DNA from: Akkermansiaceae bacterium
Lineage (GTDB): Bacteria > Verrucomicrobiota > Verrucomicrobiia > Verrucomicrobiales > Akkermansiaceae
Reading direction: 5' to 3'
NCBI GenBank assembly: GCA_019634595.1
Contig: JAHCBC010000006.1
Location: 210,980-247,129, forward strand
DNA length: 36,150 nucleotides
The translations under genes were made by a program, and so were the position numbers. Positions 24,021-32,016 of this stretch are shown piece after piece (the stretch's first letter is position 1; every line of letters begins with the position of its first letter). The notes under the pieces were generated by a model. That model did not search any database, was not told where the DNA came from, and worked only from the letters and a program-made list of their open reading frames with translations.

Positions 24021-25487
24021 ATGACCGGCAGATCACGCAGACGGGGGACGGCAGGCCGCGGAGTATGGTTCGGGCGGGCCGTGATCGTTCTGGTGGTGGC
24101 CGGTGTGTTCCTTCTGGGCGGAGCTTATCTGACGCTCCGCAACTACCTCCATAGCGAGGGTTTCAGGAAATTCCTCTCCATCAAGGCGGGCCGTGCCGCA
24201 GGGGTGGAAGGGGAATTTTCGGCCTTCCGCTGGGATGGTCTGGCGGTGGACACGGATTCTTTCGAAGGGGCGGGGAGCGGGAGGCTGACGCGTCTGAGGG
24301 CGGACGGACTCCATACTGAGATTGGCTTCGGTGGAGTGAGCCGCGGCGTATGGGAACTCAAGGATACCAGCGTGCGGCGCCTGGAGGCGGAGATCATCGC
24401 CTCCCGGATGGAGGAGGAAAAGGAAACGGCGGAGATCGACGCGCCGGTCACGAAAAAGGAACGGCCGAAGCCATGGTACCCCAACGAAGTGGAACTCCGG
24501 CGTTTCGATGTCAGGGAAGCGGACATCCGCGCGACGCTGAGGGACGGCGAGGTTTTCCTGCTCGAAGATATTTCCGTAAGCGCGGAGGCCGGAAGGACGA
24601 AGGGCAGTTACTCCGGTGAGATCCGCGGTGGGACCCTGCGGCTGCCGGAGGAATTCCTGCCGGAGATCTCGATAGAGCGCGTGAAGGCCCGCTATCAGGA
24701 AGGTGTGTTGTTCATCACCTCCGCGGACGCCACGCTGTGGGATGGCGGCAGGCTGCACGCCTCCGGCGAATGGGACCGGAAGGGGAGGAGCCACGCCTTT
24801 GAAGGGGAACTGAGCGGCGTGGGCCTGGATCAACTGGTGCGGGAAAACTGGGCCAAACGGATCACCGGGAAGGTATCCTCGGATTTCACGGTGGTGGGAG
24901 GGGCCGGGGCCACGGAAGCGAAGGGTACATTGCGCATCACGGATGGAAAGCTGGCGGCCCTGCCCGTGCTGGATGTTCTCGCGGCCTATGCGGATACCCG
25001 CAGGTTCCGCGAGTTCGATCTCACGGAAGCCCGCGCCGACTGGAAATTGACGGGAGACAAGATCAGCCTGACCAACATGGTGGTGGCGAGCGAAGGCCTC
25101 ATCAGCATCCATGGACAGCTCGACATCCGTGACGAAGAGCTGGACGGGGAGCTGATGGTTGGCCTGGCTCCTGCCGTGCTGTCCATCATCCCGGGTGCGG
25201 AGGTGGCCATCTTCTCACCCGGTGAGAGGGGGCTGCTATGGACGAGGGTCAGGATCAGCGGGACCATTGACGATCCGAAGGAGGATCTCAGCGAGCGCCT
25301 CATCGCCGTGGCTGGGCTGAGGATCATCGAGGAACTGCCTGGCGGGGACAAGGTGCTCAAGTATTCGAAGCGCTATCTGGGTGACAATCCTGAGGAAGTC
25401 ATACGGAAGGGGATCGACACCTTCGACGAAGCGGAGAAAGCCGTGAGGGAAACGCGGGATATCCTGAAAGGGATCTTCGGGAAATAG
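24021..25487 (+). CDS. AsmA/YhdP-like membrane-anchored protein
   Basis: The 488-residue product has one N-terminal membrane helix (about residues 18-40, 'VIVLVVAGVFLLGGAYLTL') after a basic leader, then a long periplasmic part. The periplasmic part consists of repeated beta strands of the AsmA/DUF748 kind, with a C-terminal region ('GTLRITDGKLAALPVLDVLA', about residue 310, and 'ISIHGQLDIRDEELDGELMVGL', about 355) like AsmA-2 domains. Such proteins bridge the envelope and are linked to lipid transport between membranes. An acidic/basic hinge (about 130-152, with KKERPKPWY) separates two halves. The last 60 residues are helical and charged. Family placement is by pattern and moderately sure. 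Confidence 0.7.
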   Translation: MTGRSRRRGTAGRGVWFGRAVIVLVVAGVFLLGGAYLTLRNYLHSEGFRKFLSIKAGRAAGVEGEFSAFRWDGLAVDTDSFEGAGSGRLTRLRADGLHTEIGFGGVSRGVWELKDTSVRRLEAEIIASRMEEEKETAEIDAPVTKKERPKPWYPNEVELRRFDVREADIRATLRDGEVFLLEDISVSAEAGRTKGSYSGEIRGGTLRLPEEFLPEISIERVKARYQEGVLFITSADATLWDGGRLHASGEWDRKGRSHAFEGELSGVGLDQLVRENWAKRITGKVSSDFTVVGGAGATEAKGTLRITDGKLAALPVLDVLAAYADTRRFREFDLTEARADWKLTGDKISLTNMVVASEGLISIHGQLDIRDEELDGELMVGLAPAVLSIIPGAEVAIFSPGERGLLWTRVRISGTIDDPKEDLSERLIAVAGLRIIEELPGGDKVLKYSKRYLGDNPEEVIRKGIDTFDEAEKAVRETRDILKGIFGK

Positions 25488-25572
25488 GAAGTCCGTGATG
25501 TGGACTCCGGAATTTGGTCCAACGGCAGTCCCGGGCGGTATCTGTGGATTCTCCGTGGACAATTTTCCCCCG

Positions 25573-25589
25573 TGGTATGCAGGCTGCTT
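25573..25589 (+). promoter_or_regulatory. Weak sigma-54-like element before CmpA/NrtA-like gene
   Basis: TGGTATGCAGGCTGCTT has GG at 25574-25575 and GC at 25586-25587, 10 bases apart, but deviates from TGGCACG at two positions and from TTGC at one. The predicted start near 25599 would leave a leader of about 70 bases. It could be chance in GC-rich DNA. Confidence 0.4.
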
Positions 25590-25669
25590 AAAAGGCGCCG
25601 GAGTCCTCCATAAAAATCAGCATCCCCGAATGCGGTGATGGTGGTTTCCTTCGAATTTCCGCGCCCATC

Positions 25670-26653
25670 GTGTCCGTCATCCCGCACCACCCGCTCGGCT
25701 TCGTTCCATCACTGGAGGTATTGCCACTGATCGGAACCACCCTGCAGCCACCTGCAAGCCCCACGCCTCCGCTCCGCCTCCGCGCCTGCTCCAGCTACGG
25801 CAGCATTGCACGCGGCATGCTCACCGCGGAACTTTCCGGCGGCATCCTCCCCTGGGAGGTCTTCATCAACGAAGTTCTCGCCCTCCCGGGGCAGCGCGCC
25901 CACTGGATGGTCCCGCTTTTCCTCCACCCCTGCCCAACCGAGATCCTCGTCAAGGATTCCGTTTTCAAATACCTCCACCCTTCACGCTCCGGCACCCGTG
26001 TGAAGCCTCCCGGCCGCCTCGTCTTCGGCATAGAGAGCCGCAGCTCGCTCACCCGCTCCCAGGTCCGCGCATGGCTCGCCCGCTGGAACCACAAGTCCGC
26101 CATCCAGCTCGAATTCAAAGTCCTCCCCATGAACCTCATGCTCGAAGGGGTCAAAGCGGAGATACTTGATGGAATCATCGTCCCCACCCCGTGGGGAAAG
26201 TATGCCGAGTCCGCCGGCGTCGGAAAGGTTGACCCGCACTTCACCCCCGGCCTCCTCTCCCAGAAACTCGCGCTGGTCCTGCGTCGCGATGTTTCGGAAA
26301 ATCCTTTCCCAGATCCCTCCGCTGCCGCCCTCGATCTCACCGCCGCGCGCAGGCAGCTCCGCAATCCCTCCGTCCTCCTCAAAGCCGCCGCCGAAATGGC
26401 CCGCCATGGCAGGCCCTTCCTGCCCGCCGCCATCATCGGCGGCTCCGCGGAACTCCACCTCCAGCAGAACGATCCCGCCGAGTTCACCCCGAGCTCCGCG
26501 CAACTCGTTCACGAACTGTTGATTCTCAGGGATCTCTCCGCACTCCCTCCCCAGATCGCGCCCACCCGCCAGACCGCACTTCTGCTCGCCGCTGCTTCAG
26601 AGCCTACACAGGTTCCGCATTCTCTTTCGAAAACTCCGCCGCGACCAGATTGA
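25670..26653 (+). CDS. CmpA/NrtA-like binding protein without signal peptide
   Basis: The 327-residue product resembles the substrate-binding proteins of nitrate/bicarbonate/taurine-type ABC systems. 'GMLTAELSGGILPWEVFI' (about residues 49-66) fits the ligand-pocket helix, and 'LDGIIVPTPWGKYAESAGVG' (about 166-185) fits the 'DGFcVGEPW...GxG' segment of NrtA. It has no signal peptide or lipobox, so it is probably cytoplasmic, as in the nitrate sensor NasS, which controls an RNA-binding antiterminator. No ANTAR partner is visible. The start is a GTG at 25670; the 3' end overlaps the convergent LysR gene by 50 bp. It is likely a ligand sensor for the neighbouring nitrogen operon, but this is inference. 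The C-terminal 100 residues are unfamiliar. Confidence 0.55.
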   Translation: MSVIPHHPLGFVPSLEVLPLIGTTLQPPASPTPPLRLRACSSYGSIARGMLTAELSGGILPWEVFINEVLALPGQRAHWMVPLFLHPCPTEILVKDSVFKYLHPSRSGTRVKPPGRLVFGIESRSSLTRSQVRAWLARWNHKSAIQLEFKVLPMNLMLEGVKAEILDGIIVPTPWGKYAESAGVGKVDPHFTPGLLSQKLALVLRRDVSENPFPDPSAAALDLTAARRQLRNPSVLLKAAAEMARHGRPFLPAAIIGGSAELHLQQNDPAEFTPSSAQLVHELLILRDLSALPPQIAPTRQTALLLAAASEPTQVPHSLSKTPPRPD

Positions 26654-27566
26654 GAAAAACGTCCGCCACCCACGTCAGCGGACATCCCGGAAGCCACACC
26701 GCACAACAAACCCGCTTGAATTCCACTCCCTGCACCCGCAGCGCCACCAGCGATCCATCATCGATCGCGTCCCGCACGGACCACCAGGGCAGCAGCGCGA
26801 TTCCCTGACCCTGCCGCGTCAGATCCCTCGCGCACTCCGGATTCGGCAGGATCCACTTCCTCGGGTCCGCATTCGGGGCACGCCCCAAATGCCTCACCGC
26901 CAGCTCATGGGCGCCGCGGTCCGGATAAATCAAGAGGGACTGCCGCAGCTCCCCCGGCGTGATCTTTCCTCGCTGCCCCAGCTCATGGAAAGGAGCCGCA
27001 CACCACACCAGCTCCTCCTCGAAGAGATCCCGCCGGATCTGCCCGGGAAAGGTTTCGCCCCCCGTTCCATACCGGATCCCGAAATCACAACCCGCCTCCA
27101 CCCGGTCCGGATCCAAACCCACGGAAATCTCCAGCAGCACCAGCGGAAAACATTCGTTGAACATCGACAGCGTGCCGGATCGCAGAAGCCCCTGCAACTC
27201 CGCCGGAATCGTGAACGTCAGCCGCTCGATCCTTCCATCGATCGCCGCCAGCTCGCTCTTCAGAAGCGACATCCGCTGCAGCAGTTCCTCCACCATCGGC
27301 AACAGGCGCACCCCCGCCCCCGTTGGGCTCACCTGCGGGCCATTGCGCTTGAACAACGCACAACCGAGATCCTCCTCGAGCGCCTTGATCGCGTGGCTGA
27401 CCGCCGAAGGACTCACGCCCAGCAAACTCGCCGCCGTTCCAAATCCACCCTCCTTCGCCGCCACATAGAACATCTGCAGACGCTTCGAATCGACAATCCC
27501 GGGGTCGATGCCAACCGCGCAACGTGACAGTGGAACTCCATCTTGAATTTCACTCAACATACGCAT
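26604..27566 (-). CDS. LysR-family transcriptional regulator
   Basis: The 320-residue product has a winged helix-turn-helix at about residues 26-85 ('LQMFYVAAKEGGFGTAASLL', then 'GVSPSAVSHAIKALEEDLGC', then 'ALFKR'), a linker helix, and a LysR effector domain (about 105-310) with 'YPDRGAHELAVRHL' and 'GQGIALLPWWSVRDAIDDG'. It has an N-terminal extension of about 24 residues before the usual LysR start. It is divergent from urtA with a 214-bp gap, the classic position for regulating that operon and itself. Two ATGs (27566, 27560) are possible starts. The stop codon lies within the 3' end of the convergent CmpA/NrtA-like gene. Confidence 0.92.
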   Translation of the reverse strand: MRMLSEIQDGVPLSRCAVGIDPGIVDSKRLQMFYVAAKEGGFGTAASLLGVSPSAVSHAIKALEEDLGCALFKRNGPQVSPTGAGVRLLPMVEELLQRMSLLKSELAAIDGRIERLTFTIPAELQGLLRSGTLSMFNECFPLVLLEISVGLDPDRVEAGCDFGIRYGTGGETFPGQIRRDLFEEELVWCAAPFHELGQRGKITPGELRQSLLIYPDRGAHELAVRHLGRAPNADPRKWILPNPECARDLTRQGQGIALLPWWSVRDAIDDGSLVALRVQGVEFKRVCCAVWLPGCPLTWVADVFLNLVAAEFSKENAEPV

Positions 27567-27608
27567 TGCGAAATCACCGAGCACCCCCTGTGCCAATCAC
27601 TGCGAATC

Positions 27609-27626
27609 AAGTGCGGAAAGGCACTT
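27609..27626. promoter_or_regulatory. Palindrome, candidate operator between lysR and urtA
   Basis: AAGTGC-GGAAAG-GCACTT is a perfect 6-6-6 inverted repeat, 70-90 bp upstream of the sigma-54 element. It could bind LysR or an enhancer-binding protein; no site consensus confirms either. The overlapping GCGGAA-N6-TTCCGC gives a second possible stem. Confidence 0.5.
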
Positions 27627-27663
27627 CCGCCCGTTCATGAAACATCCTGCCCGCCGCCGCATC

Positions 27664-27678
27664 GTGAATCGATTTCAC
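27664..27678. promoter_or_regulatory. Second palindrome upstream of urtA
   Basis: GTGAA-TCGAT-TTCAC is a perfect 5-5-5 inverted repeat ending 17 bp before the sigma-54 element. It is a candidate protein-binding site with no further evidence. Confidence 0.4.
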
Positions 27679-27695
27679 CCCGGCACCACCGCCTC

Positions 27696-27711
27696 TGGCA
27701 TATCCGGTGCT
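27696..27711 (+). promoter_or_regulatory. Probable sigma-54 promoter of urtA (-24/-12)
   Basis: TGGCATATCCGGTGCT has GG at 27697-27698 and GC at 27709-27710, exactly 10 bases apart; the -24 half matches TGGCA and the -12 half GTGCT. The predicted start is near 27722, giving a leader of about 59 bases to urtA. Confidence 0.68.
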
Positions 27712-27780
27712 CAATGGAATGACGGCTGGCGATCCGATTCCCGCCTCATCTGACACCATGTAATATTCGCCTACAATATA

Positions 27781-28998
27781 ATGAAAATAAACAAATTAAG
27801 CCAATTTATCAAGCTGGCCTGCCTCGCCGCCGCAACCGCGACGGCCCAGGCAAAGCCACCCACGGCCGAAGTCAACACCACCGGCCTCGCCGTCACGGAT
27901 GACACCGTCACCGTCGGCCAACTTCACTCCGCCACCGGAACCATGGCGATCAGCGAAACAGGCTCCATCCAGGCCGAGCAGCTCGCCATCGATCAGATCA
28001 ACGCCGCGGGCGGCGTCCTCGGGCGACAGATCAAAGTCATCAAAGAAGACGGTGCCAGCGATTGGCCCACTTTCGCGGAAAAGGCGAAGAAGCTTCTCGT
28101 CAGTGACAAAGTCGGCACCGTCTTCGGTTGCTGGACATCCGCCTCACGCAAGGCCGTTCTCCCCATCTTCGAGAAAGAAAAGGGGATGCTCTACTACCCC
28201 ACCTTCTATGAAGGCCTCGAACAGTCGAAAAACGTGATCTACACCGGCCAGGAAGCCACCCAGCAGATCATCGCCGGACTCGATTGGATCGCCAAGGAAA
28301 AGGATGCCAAAACATTCTACCTCATCGGCTCCGATTACATCTGGCCGCGGACCTCCGCCAAGATCGCCCGCAAGCACATCGAGAACGTCCTCAAGGGCAA
28401 GGTCGTCGGCGAGGAGTTCTACGCCCTCGGCCACACCCAGTTCGGCTCGCTCATCAACAAGATCAAGCTCCGCAAGCCGGACGTCATCTATGCCATCGTC
28501 GTCGGCGGCTCGAACGTCTCGTTCTACAAACAGCTCAAGGCGGCCGGCATCACCAGTGACAAACAGACGCTGCTCACCATCTCTGTCACCGAAGACGAAG
28601 TCCTCGGAATCGGCGGTGAGAACCTCGTCGGTTTCTACTCCTCCATGAAGTACTTCCAAAGCCTCGACAACCCGAACAACGCCGCGTTCGTCAAGGCATT
28701 CAAAGACAAGTACGGCGCGGACTCCGTCATCGGTGACGTCACCCAGGCCGCCTACCTCGGCCCGTGGCTCTGGAAGGCGGCCGTCGAAAAAGCGAACAGC
28801 TTCGACATTGAGAAAATCGCCGCGGCTTCACCGGACATCGAACTCTCCACCGCTCCGGAAGGCTACGTGAAGATCCACCCGAACCATCACCTCTGGAGCA
28901 AGACCCGGATCGGCCAATGGGGCGCGAACGGACAAGCGAAAGTCCTCTACGAATCGGAACTCATCGAGCCCGATCCGTTCCCGAAAGGCTACCAATAG
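27781..28998 (+). CDS. urtA: Urea/short-chain amide ABC transporter, binding protein UrtA
   Basis: The 405-residue precursor has a signal peptide ('FIKLACLAAATATAQA', cut near residue 24). The mature part is a type I periplasmic binding protein of the UrtA/AmiC/FmdD family: 'TVGQLHSATGTMAISETG' begins the ligand pocket, 'GCWTSASRKAVLPIFEKEKG' and 'LYYPTFYEGLEQSKNVIYTG' follow, and 'YALGHTQFGSLINKIKL' leads into the second lobe. It captures urea or small amides in the periplasm for the permease. The ATG at 27781 is preceded by AT-rich sequence with no Shine-Dalgarno. It is the first gene of urtABCDE-fmdAB, and a hairpin with T tract separates it from urtB. Confidence 0.92.
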   Translation: MKINKLSQFIKLACLAAATATAQAKPPTAEVNTTGLAVTDDTVTVGQLHSATGTMAISETGSIQAEQLAIDQINAAGGVLGRQIKVIKEDGASDWPTFAEKAKKLLVSDKVGTVFGCWTSASRKAVLPIFEKEKGMLYYPTFYEGLEQSKNVIYTGQEATQQIIAGLDWIAKEKDAKTFYLIGSDYIWPRTSAKIARKHIENVLKGKVVGEEFYALGHTQFGSLINKIKLRKPDVIYAIVVGGSNVSFYKQLKAAGITSDKQTLLTISVTEDEVLGIGGENLVGFYSSMKYFQSLDNPNNAAFVKAFKDKYGADSVIGDVTQAAYLGPWLWKAAVEKANSFDIEKIAAASPDIELSTAPEGYVKIHPNHHLWSKTRIGQWGANGQAKVLYESELIEPDPFPKGYQ

Positions 28999-29044
28999 GA
29001 ATCCATCGTGATTCCTGATTCCTGAACAAGACCAACATCCGGCC

Positions 29045-29078
29045 GGGGGGCGGTCCACGGAGCGCCCCCCTCTTTTTT
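29045..29078 (+). terminator. Terminator-like hairpin between urtA and urtB
   Basis: GGGGGGCG (29045-29052) pairs perfectly with CGCCCCCC (29063-29070) and is followed by TCTTTTTT. It begins 47 bp after urtA and 47 bp before urtB. Partial termination here would give more binding protein than permease, common in ABC operons. Confidence 0.85.
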
Positions 29079-29124
29079 CCAGGACACTGCTGTCCATTCC
29101 TCCAATTCCGCACGCCTCACCTTT

Positions 29125-30051
29125 ATGGGAGAATACACCAACGAAGAATTACAGAGCATCCTGATCATGCAGGGCTTCTCCGGCCTCAGCCTGTTCAGCG
29201 TGCTCCTCCTCATGGGCCTCGGCCTCGCGCTCATCTTCGGCCAGATGGGCGTCATCAACATGGCCCACGGCGAATTCATGGCCCTCGGCGCCTACACCGT
29301 CTACTACTGCTCCACGCTCACCGAGAAATTCGCCCCCGCCTTCGGCCCCTACTACTTCGTCGCGGCCATCGCCCTCGCCTTCGTCATTTCCGCCCTGCTC
29401 GGTGCCCTCGTCGAATGGCTGATGATCCGCCATCTCTACCGAAGACCTCTCGACACGCTCCTCGCCACCTGGGGTCTCAGCCTCATCCTCCAGCAATCCT
29501 ACCGCTCGCTCTTCGGAGCCCGCGAAGTCACCCCCACGCTGCCGGAATGGCTGATGGGTTCGTTCGCCATCAAGGAAGGCTTGGACATTCCCATCAACGG
29601 CGTCTTCGTCCTCGGGCTTTCCATCATCGTCACCGCCTTCCTCATCCTCTTCCTCTTCCGCTCCGGCTTCGGCCTCCGCCTTCGCGCCACCGTCCAGAAC
29701 CGCCGCATGAGCGGCGCCGTCGGCATCAACACCGGCAAGGTGGACCGCCTCGCTTTTGCCCTCGGCTGTGGCATCGCCGGCATCGCCGGTGCCGCCTTCA
29801 CCACCATCGGCTCCACCGGCCCGGACAGCGGCAGCCGCTACATCGTGGACGCTTTCCTGGTCGTCGTCTCCGGCGGGACCGCAAGTCTCCTCGGATGCCT
29901 TGCCTCCGCCTTCGGGATCGCCCAGGCCCAGTCCATCCTCGAGTTCTTCCTTGATGGCACCAAAGGAAAAGTCGCCACCCTGCTCGTCATCGTTCTCGCC
30001 CTGATGATCCGCCCCCAAGGTCTTTTCCCCAGCAAGGTCCGCGGCCACTGA
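29125..30051 (+). CDS. urtB: Urea/amide ABC transporter permease UrtB
   Basis: The 308-residue product is a branched-chain-amino-acid-type permease with about eight membrane helices. The opening 'LLLMGLGLALIFGQMGVINM' and 'AHGEFMALGAYTVYY' are characteristic of LivH/UrtB, and 'RLRATVQNRRMSGAVGINTG' is the cytoplasmic coupling loop for the ATPases. 'GIAGIAGAAFTTIGSTGPDSG' is typical of UrtB. It lacks the long N-terminal extension of some UrtB proteins. The hairpin before it may reduce its expression relative to urtA. It precedes urtC by 28 bp. Confidence 0.93.
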   Translation: MGEYTNEELQSILIMQGFSGLSLFSVLLLMGLGLALIFGQMGVINMAHGEFMALGAYTVYYCSTLTEKFAPAFGPYYFVAAIALAFVISALLGALVEWLMIRHLYRRPLDTLLATWGLSLILQQSYRSLFGAREVTPTLPEWLMGSFAIKEGLDIPINGVFVLGLSIIVTAFLILFLFRSGFGLRLRATVQNRRMSGAVGINTGKVDRLAFALGCGIAGIAGAAFTTIGSTGPDSGSRYIVDAFLVVVSGGTASLLGCLASAFGIAQAQSILEFFLDGTKGKVATLLVIVLALMIRPQGLFPSKVRGH

Positions 30052-30079
30052 GACGGTCAATCCCCACATCCCCACATCC

Positions 30080-31273
30080 ATGCCACTCCTCCTGAGAACC
30101 GTCTTCAAGACCCGCGGCGAAGCCATCGCGTTCGGTGCGCTCCTCCTCCTCATCCTCGTCATATTTCCCATCTTCCTCCCCGTCTTCCGCCTCAATCTCG
30201 TCGGGAAATATCTCACCTTCGGCTTCGTCGCCGTCGGGCTCGTGCTGCTCTGGGGGCGCTGCGGCATCCTCAGCCTCGGCCAAGGCGTCTTCTTCGGGCT
30301 CGGCGGCTACTGCATGGCCATGTTCCTCAAGCTGGAAGCCTCCGATCCCGTCACCACCTCGATCCAGTCCACCCCCGGCATCCCGGACTTCATGGACTGG
30401 AACCAGCTCACCGCCCTCCCCACCTTCTGGGAACCGTTCAAAAGCCTGCCTTTCACCATCTTCGCCGTCTTCTTCGTCCCCGCCGCCGTCGCTTTCATCA
30501 TCGGCTGGGCACTCTTCAAGCGCCGCGTCGGCGGGGTTTACTTTGCCATCATCACCCAGGCCATCGCCCTCATCCTCTCCCTCGGCATCGATGGAAACCA
30601 AGGCTACACCGGCGGCCGGAACGGCATCACCGACCTGAGAACGCTCAACGGCTGGGACATCCGCAGCGAGAACGCCCAATGCATCCTCTACTTCGTCTCC
30701 TGCTCGCTCCTCTTCATCGTCGTCCTCGGATCGAAATACATCATCAACACCCGCCTCGGGCGCGTGCTCGTCGCCATCCGTGACCGCGAGGACCGCGTCC
30801 GCTTCTCCGGCTACAACGTCGCCATGATCCGGACCTTCGTCTTTGCCTTCGCCGCCATGCTCAGCGGCCTCGGGGGCGCGCTCTTCGTCCTCCAGGTCGG
30901 CTTCATGTCGCCCTCCATCATCGGCATCATCCCCTCCATTGAAATGGTGATCTTCACCGCCGTCGGAGGTCGCCTCTCCGTGATAGGAGCCATCCTCGGC
31001 TGCCTCATCGTCAACTGGGGCAAGACCACCTTCTCCGAGGCCTACCCGGACCTCTGGCTCTATCTCATGGGCGGGACCTTCATCGCCGTCGTCATGTTCT
31101 TCCCGAACGGACTCGTCGGCCTGCTCGATAAGATCCCCACCCAGAAAGGCAGATACTCCCAGCTCATCGCCCGCCTGAGAAAGCCGCCCGGCTCGCCCTC
31201 ACCGGACGAAGACGAAGCCCTGCCCGCCGACGGAACCAACAACCCCAGCATCCGTTCCAATGAACATCAATAA
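30080..31273 (+). CDS. urtC: Urea/amide ABC transporter permease UrtC
   Basis: The 397-residue product is the second permease subunit of the system (LivM/UrtC type), with about ten hydrophobic segments. Family features are 'GRCGILSLGQGVFFGLGGYC' at about residue 56, 'GGRNGITDLRTLNGWDI' in a periplasmic loop, and 'RLGRVLVAIRDREDRVRFSG' as the coupling helix. The C-terminal 50 residues are a polar cytoplasmic tail. The last 14 bases overlap the start of urtD, so translation is probably coupled. The leader carries a repeated CCCCACATC sequence and no Shine-Dalgarno. Confidence 0.93.
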   Translation: MPLLLRTVFKTRGEAIAFGALLLLILVIFPIFLPVFRLNLVGKYLTFGFVAVGLVLLWGRCGILSLGQGVFFGLGGYCMAMFLKLEASDPVTTSIQSTPGIPDFMDWNQLTALPTFWEPFKSLPFTIFAVFFVPAAVAFIIGWALFKRRVGGVYFAIITQAIALILSLGIDGNQGYTGGRNGITDLRTLNGWDIRSENAQCILYFVSCSLLFIVVLGSKYIINTRLGRVLVAIRDREDRVRFSGYNVAMIRTFVFAFAAMLSGLGGALFVLQVGFMSPSIIGIIPSIEMVIFTAVGGRLSVIGAILGCLIVNWGKTTFSEAYPDLWLYLMGGTFIAVVMFFPNGLVGLLDKIPTQKGRYSQLIARLRKPPGSPSPDEDEALPADGTNNPSIRSNEHQ

Positions 31274-32006
31274 TCCCAACGTCCTCGAAATCGAAGACCT
31301 CGGAGTTTCCTTCGACGGATTCAAAGCGGTTGACGGATTCAACTTCTACCTCGCCCAAAACCATGTCCACGTGATCATCGGGCCGAACGGAGCCGGCAAA
31401 ACCACCGTTCTCGATCTCATTTGCGGCAAGACCCTCGCCACCTCCGGCAGCATCAAGTTCAAAGGAAAGGAACTCCGCGGCCGGAAGGAATTCAAAATCG
31501 TCCGCGACGGCATCGGCCGGAAATTCCAGAACCCCTCGATCTACGAAAACCTCACCGTCTTCGAGAATCTCGAGCTATCCCACCCCACCGGCCGCGGCGT
31601 CATCGGCTGCCTCCTTTTCCGCCGCACGGACGAAATCAAAAACCGCTGCGACCAGGTCGCCTCCCAGATCGGCCTGCTCGACAAGCTCGACACCGAGGCC
31701 GGCATCCTCAGCCACGGCCAGAAACAATGGCTGGAGATCGGAATGCTCCTCATGCAGGAACCGGAAATCATCATGCTCGATGAACCCGTCGCCGGCATGA
31801 GCGTCCGTGAACGCACCCAGACCGCCGAGCTGCTCCGCCGCATCTCCACCGACCGCTCCGTCCTCGTCATCGAGCACGATATGGAATTCGTCCGCGAGAT
31901 CGCCGACCGCGTCACCGTCATGCACCTCGGGAAAGTGATCGCCGAAGGCTCCATGGACTCCGTCAGCGCGGATCCGAAAGTCATCGAAGTCTACATCGGC
32001 CACTAA
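31260..32006 (+). CDS. urtD: Urea/amide ABC transporter ATP-binding protein UrtD
   Basis: The 248-residue ATPase has a Walker A 'IGPNGAGKTTVLDLICGKT' at about residues 40-58, the Q-loop 'IGRKFQNPSIYENLTVFENL', the signature in UrtD form 'LSHGQKQWLEIGMLLMQEP', Walker B 'IIMLDEPVAGMS', and the H-loop 'VIEHDMEFV'. LSHGQ instead of LSGGQ is normal for UrtD. It powers uptake through UrtB/UrtC together with UrtE. It overlaps urtC by 14 bases and is 10 bp from urtE. Confidence 0.95.
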   Translation: MNINNPNVLEIEDLGVSFDGFKAVDGFNFYLAQNHVHVIIGPNGAGKTTVLDLICGKTLATSGSIKFKGKELRGRKEFKIVRDGIGRKFQNPSIYENLTVFENLELSHPTGRGVIGCLLFRRTDEIKNRCDQVASQIGLLDKLDTEAGILSHGQKQWLEIGMLLMQEPEIIMLDEPVAGMSVRERTQTAELLRRISTDRSVLVIEHDMEFVREIADRVTVMHLGKVIAEGSMDSVSADPKVIEVYIGH

Positions 32007-32016
32007 TCACACCCTC

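Noticed and set aside
25550..25670. A dif recombination site at the skew switch
   Set aside because: No 11-6-11 sequence resembling XerCD arms was found, so a terminus is not supported by a site.
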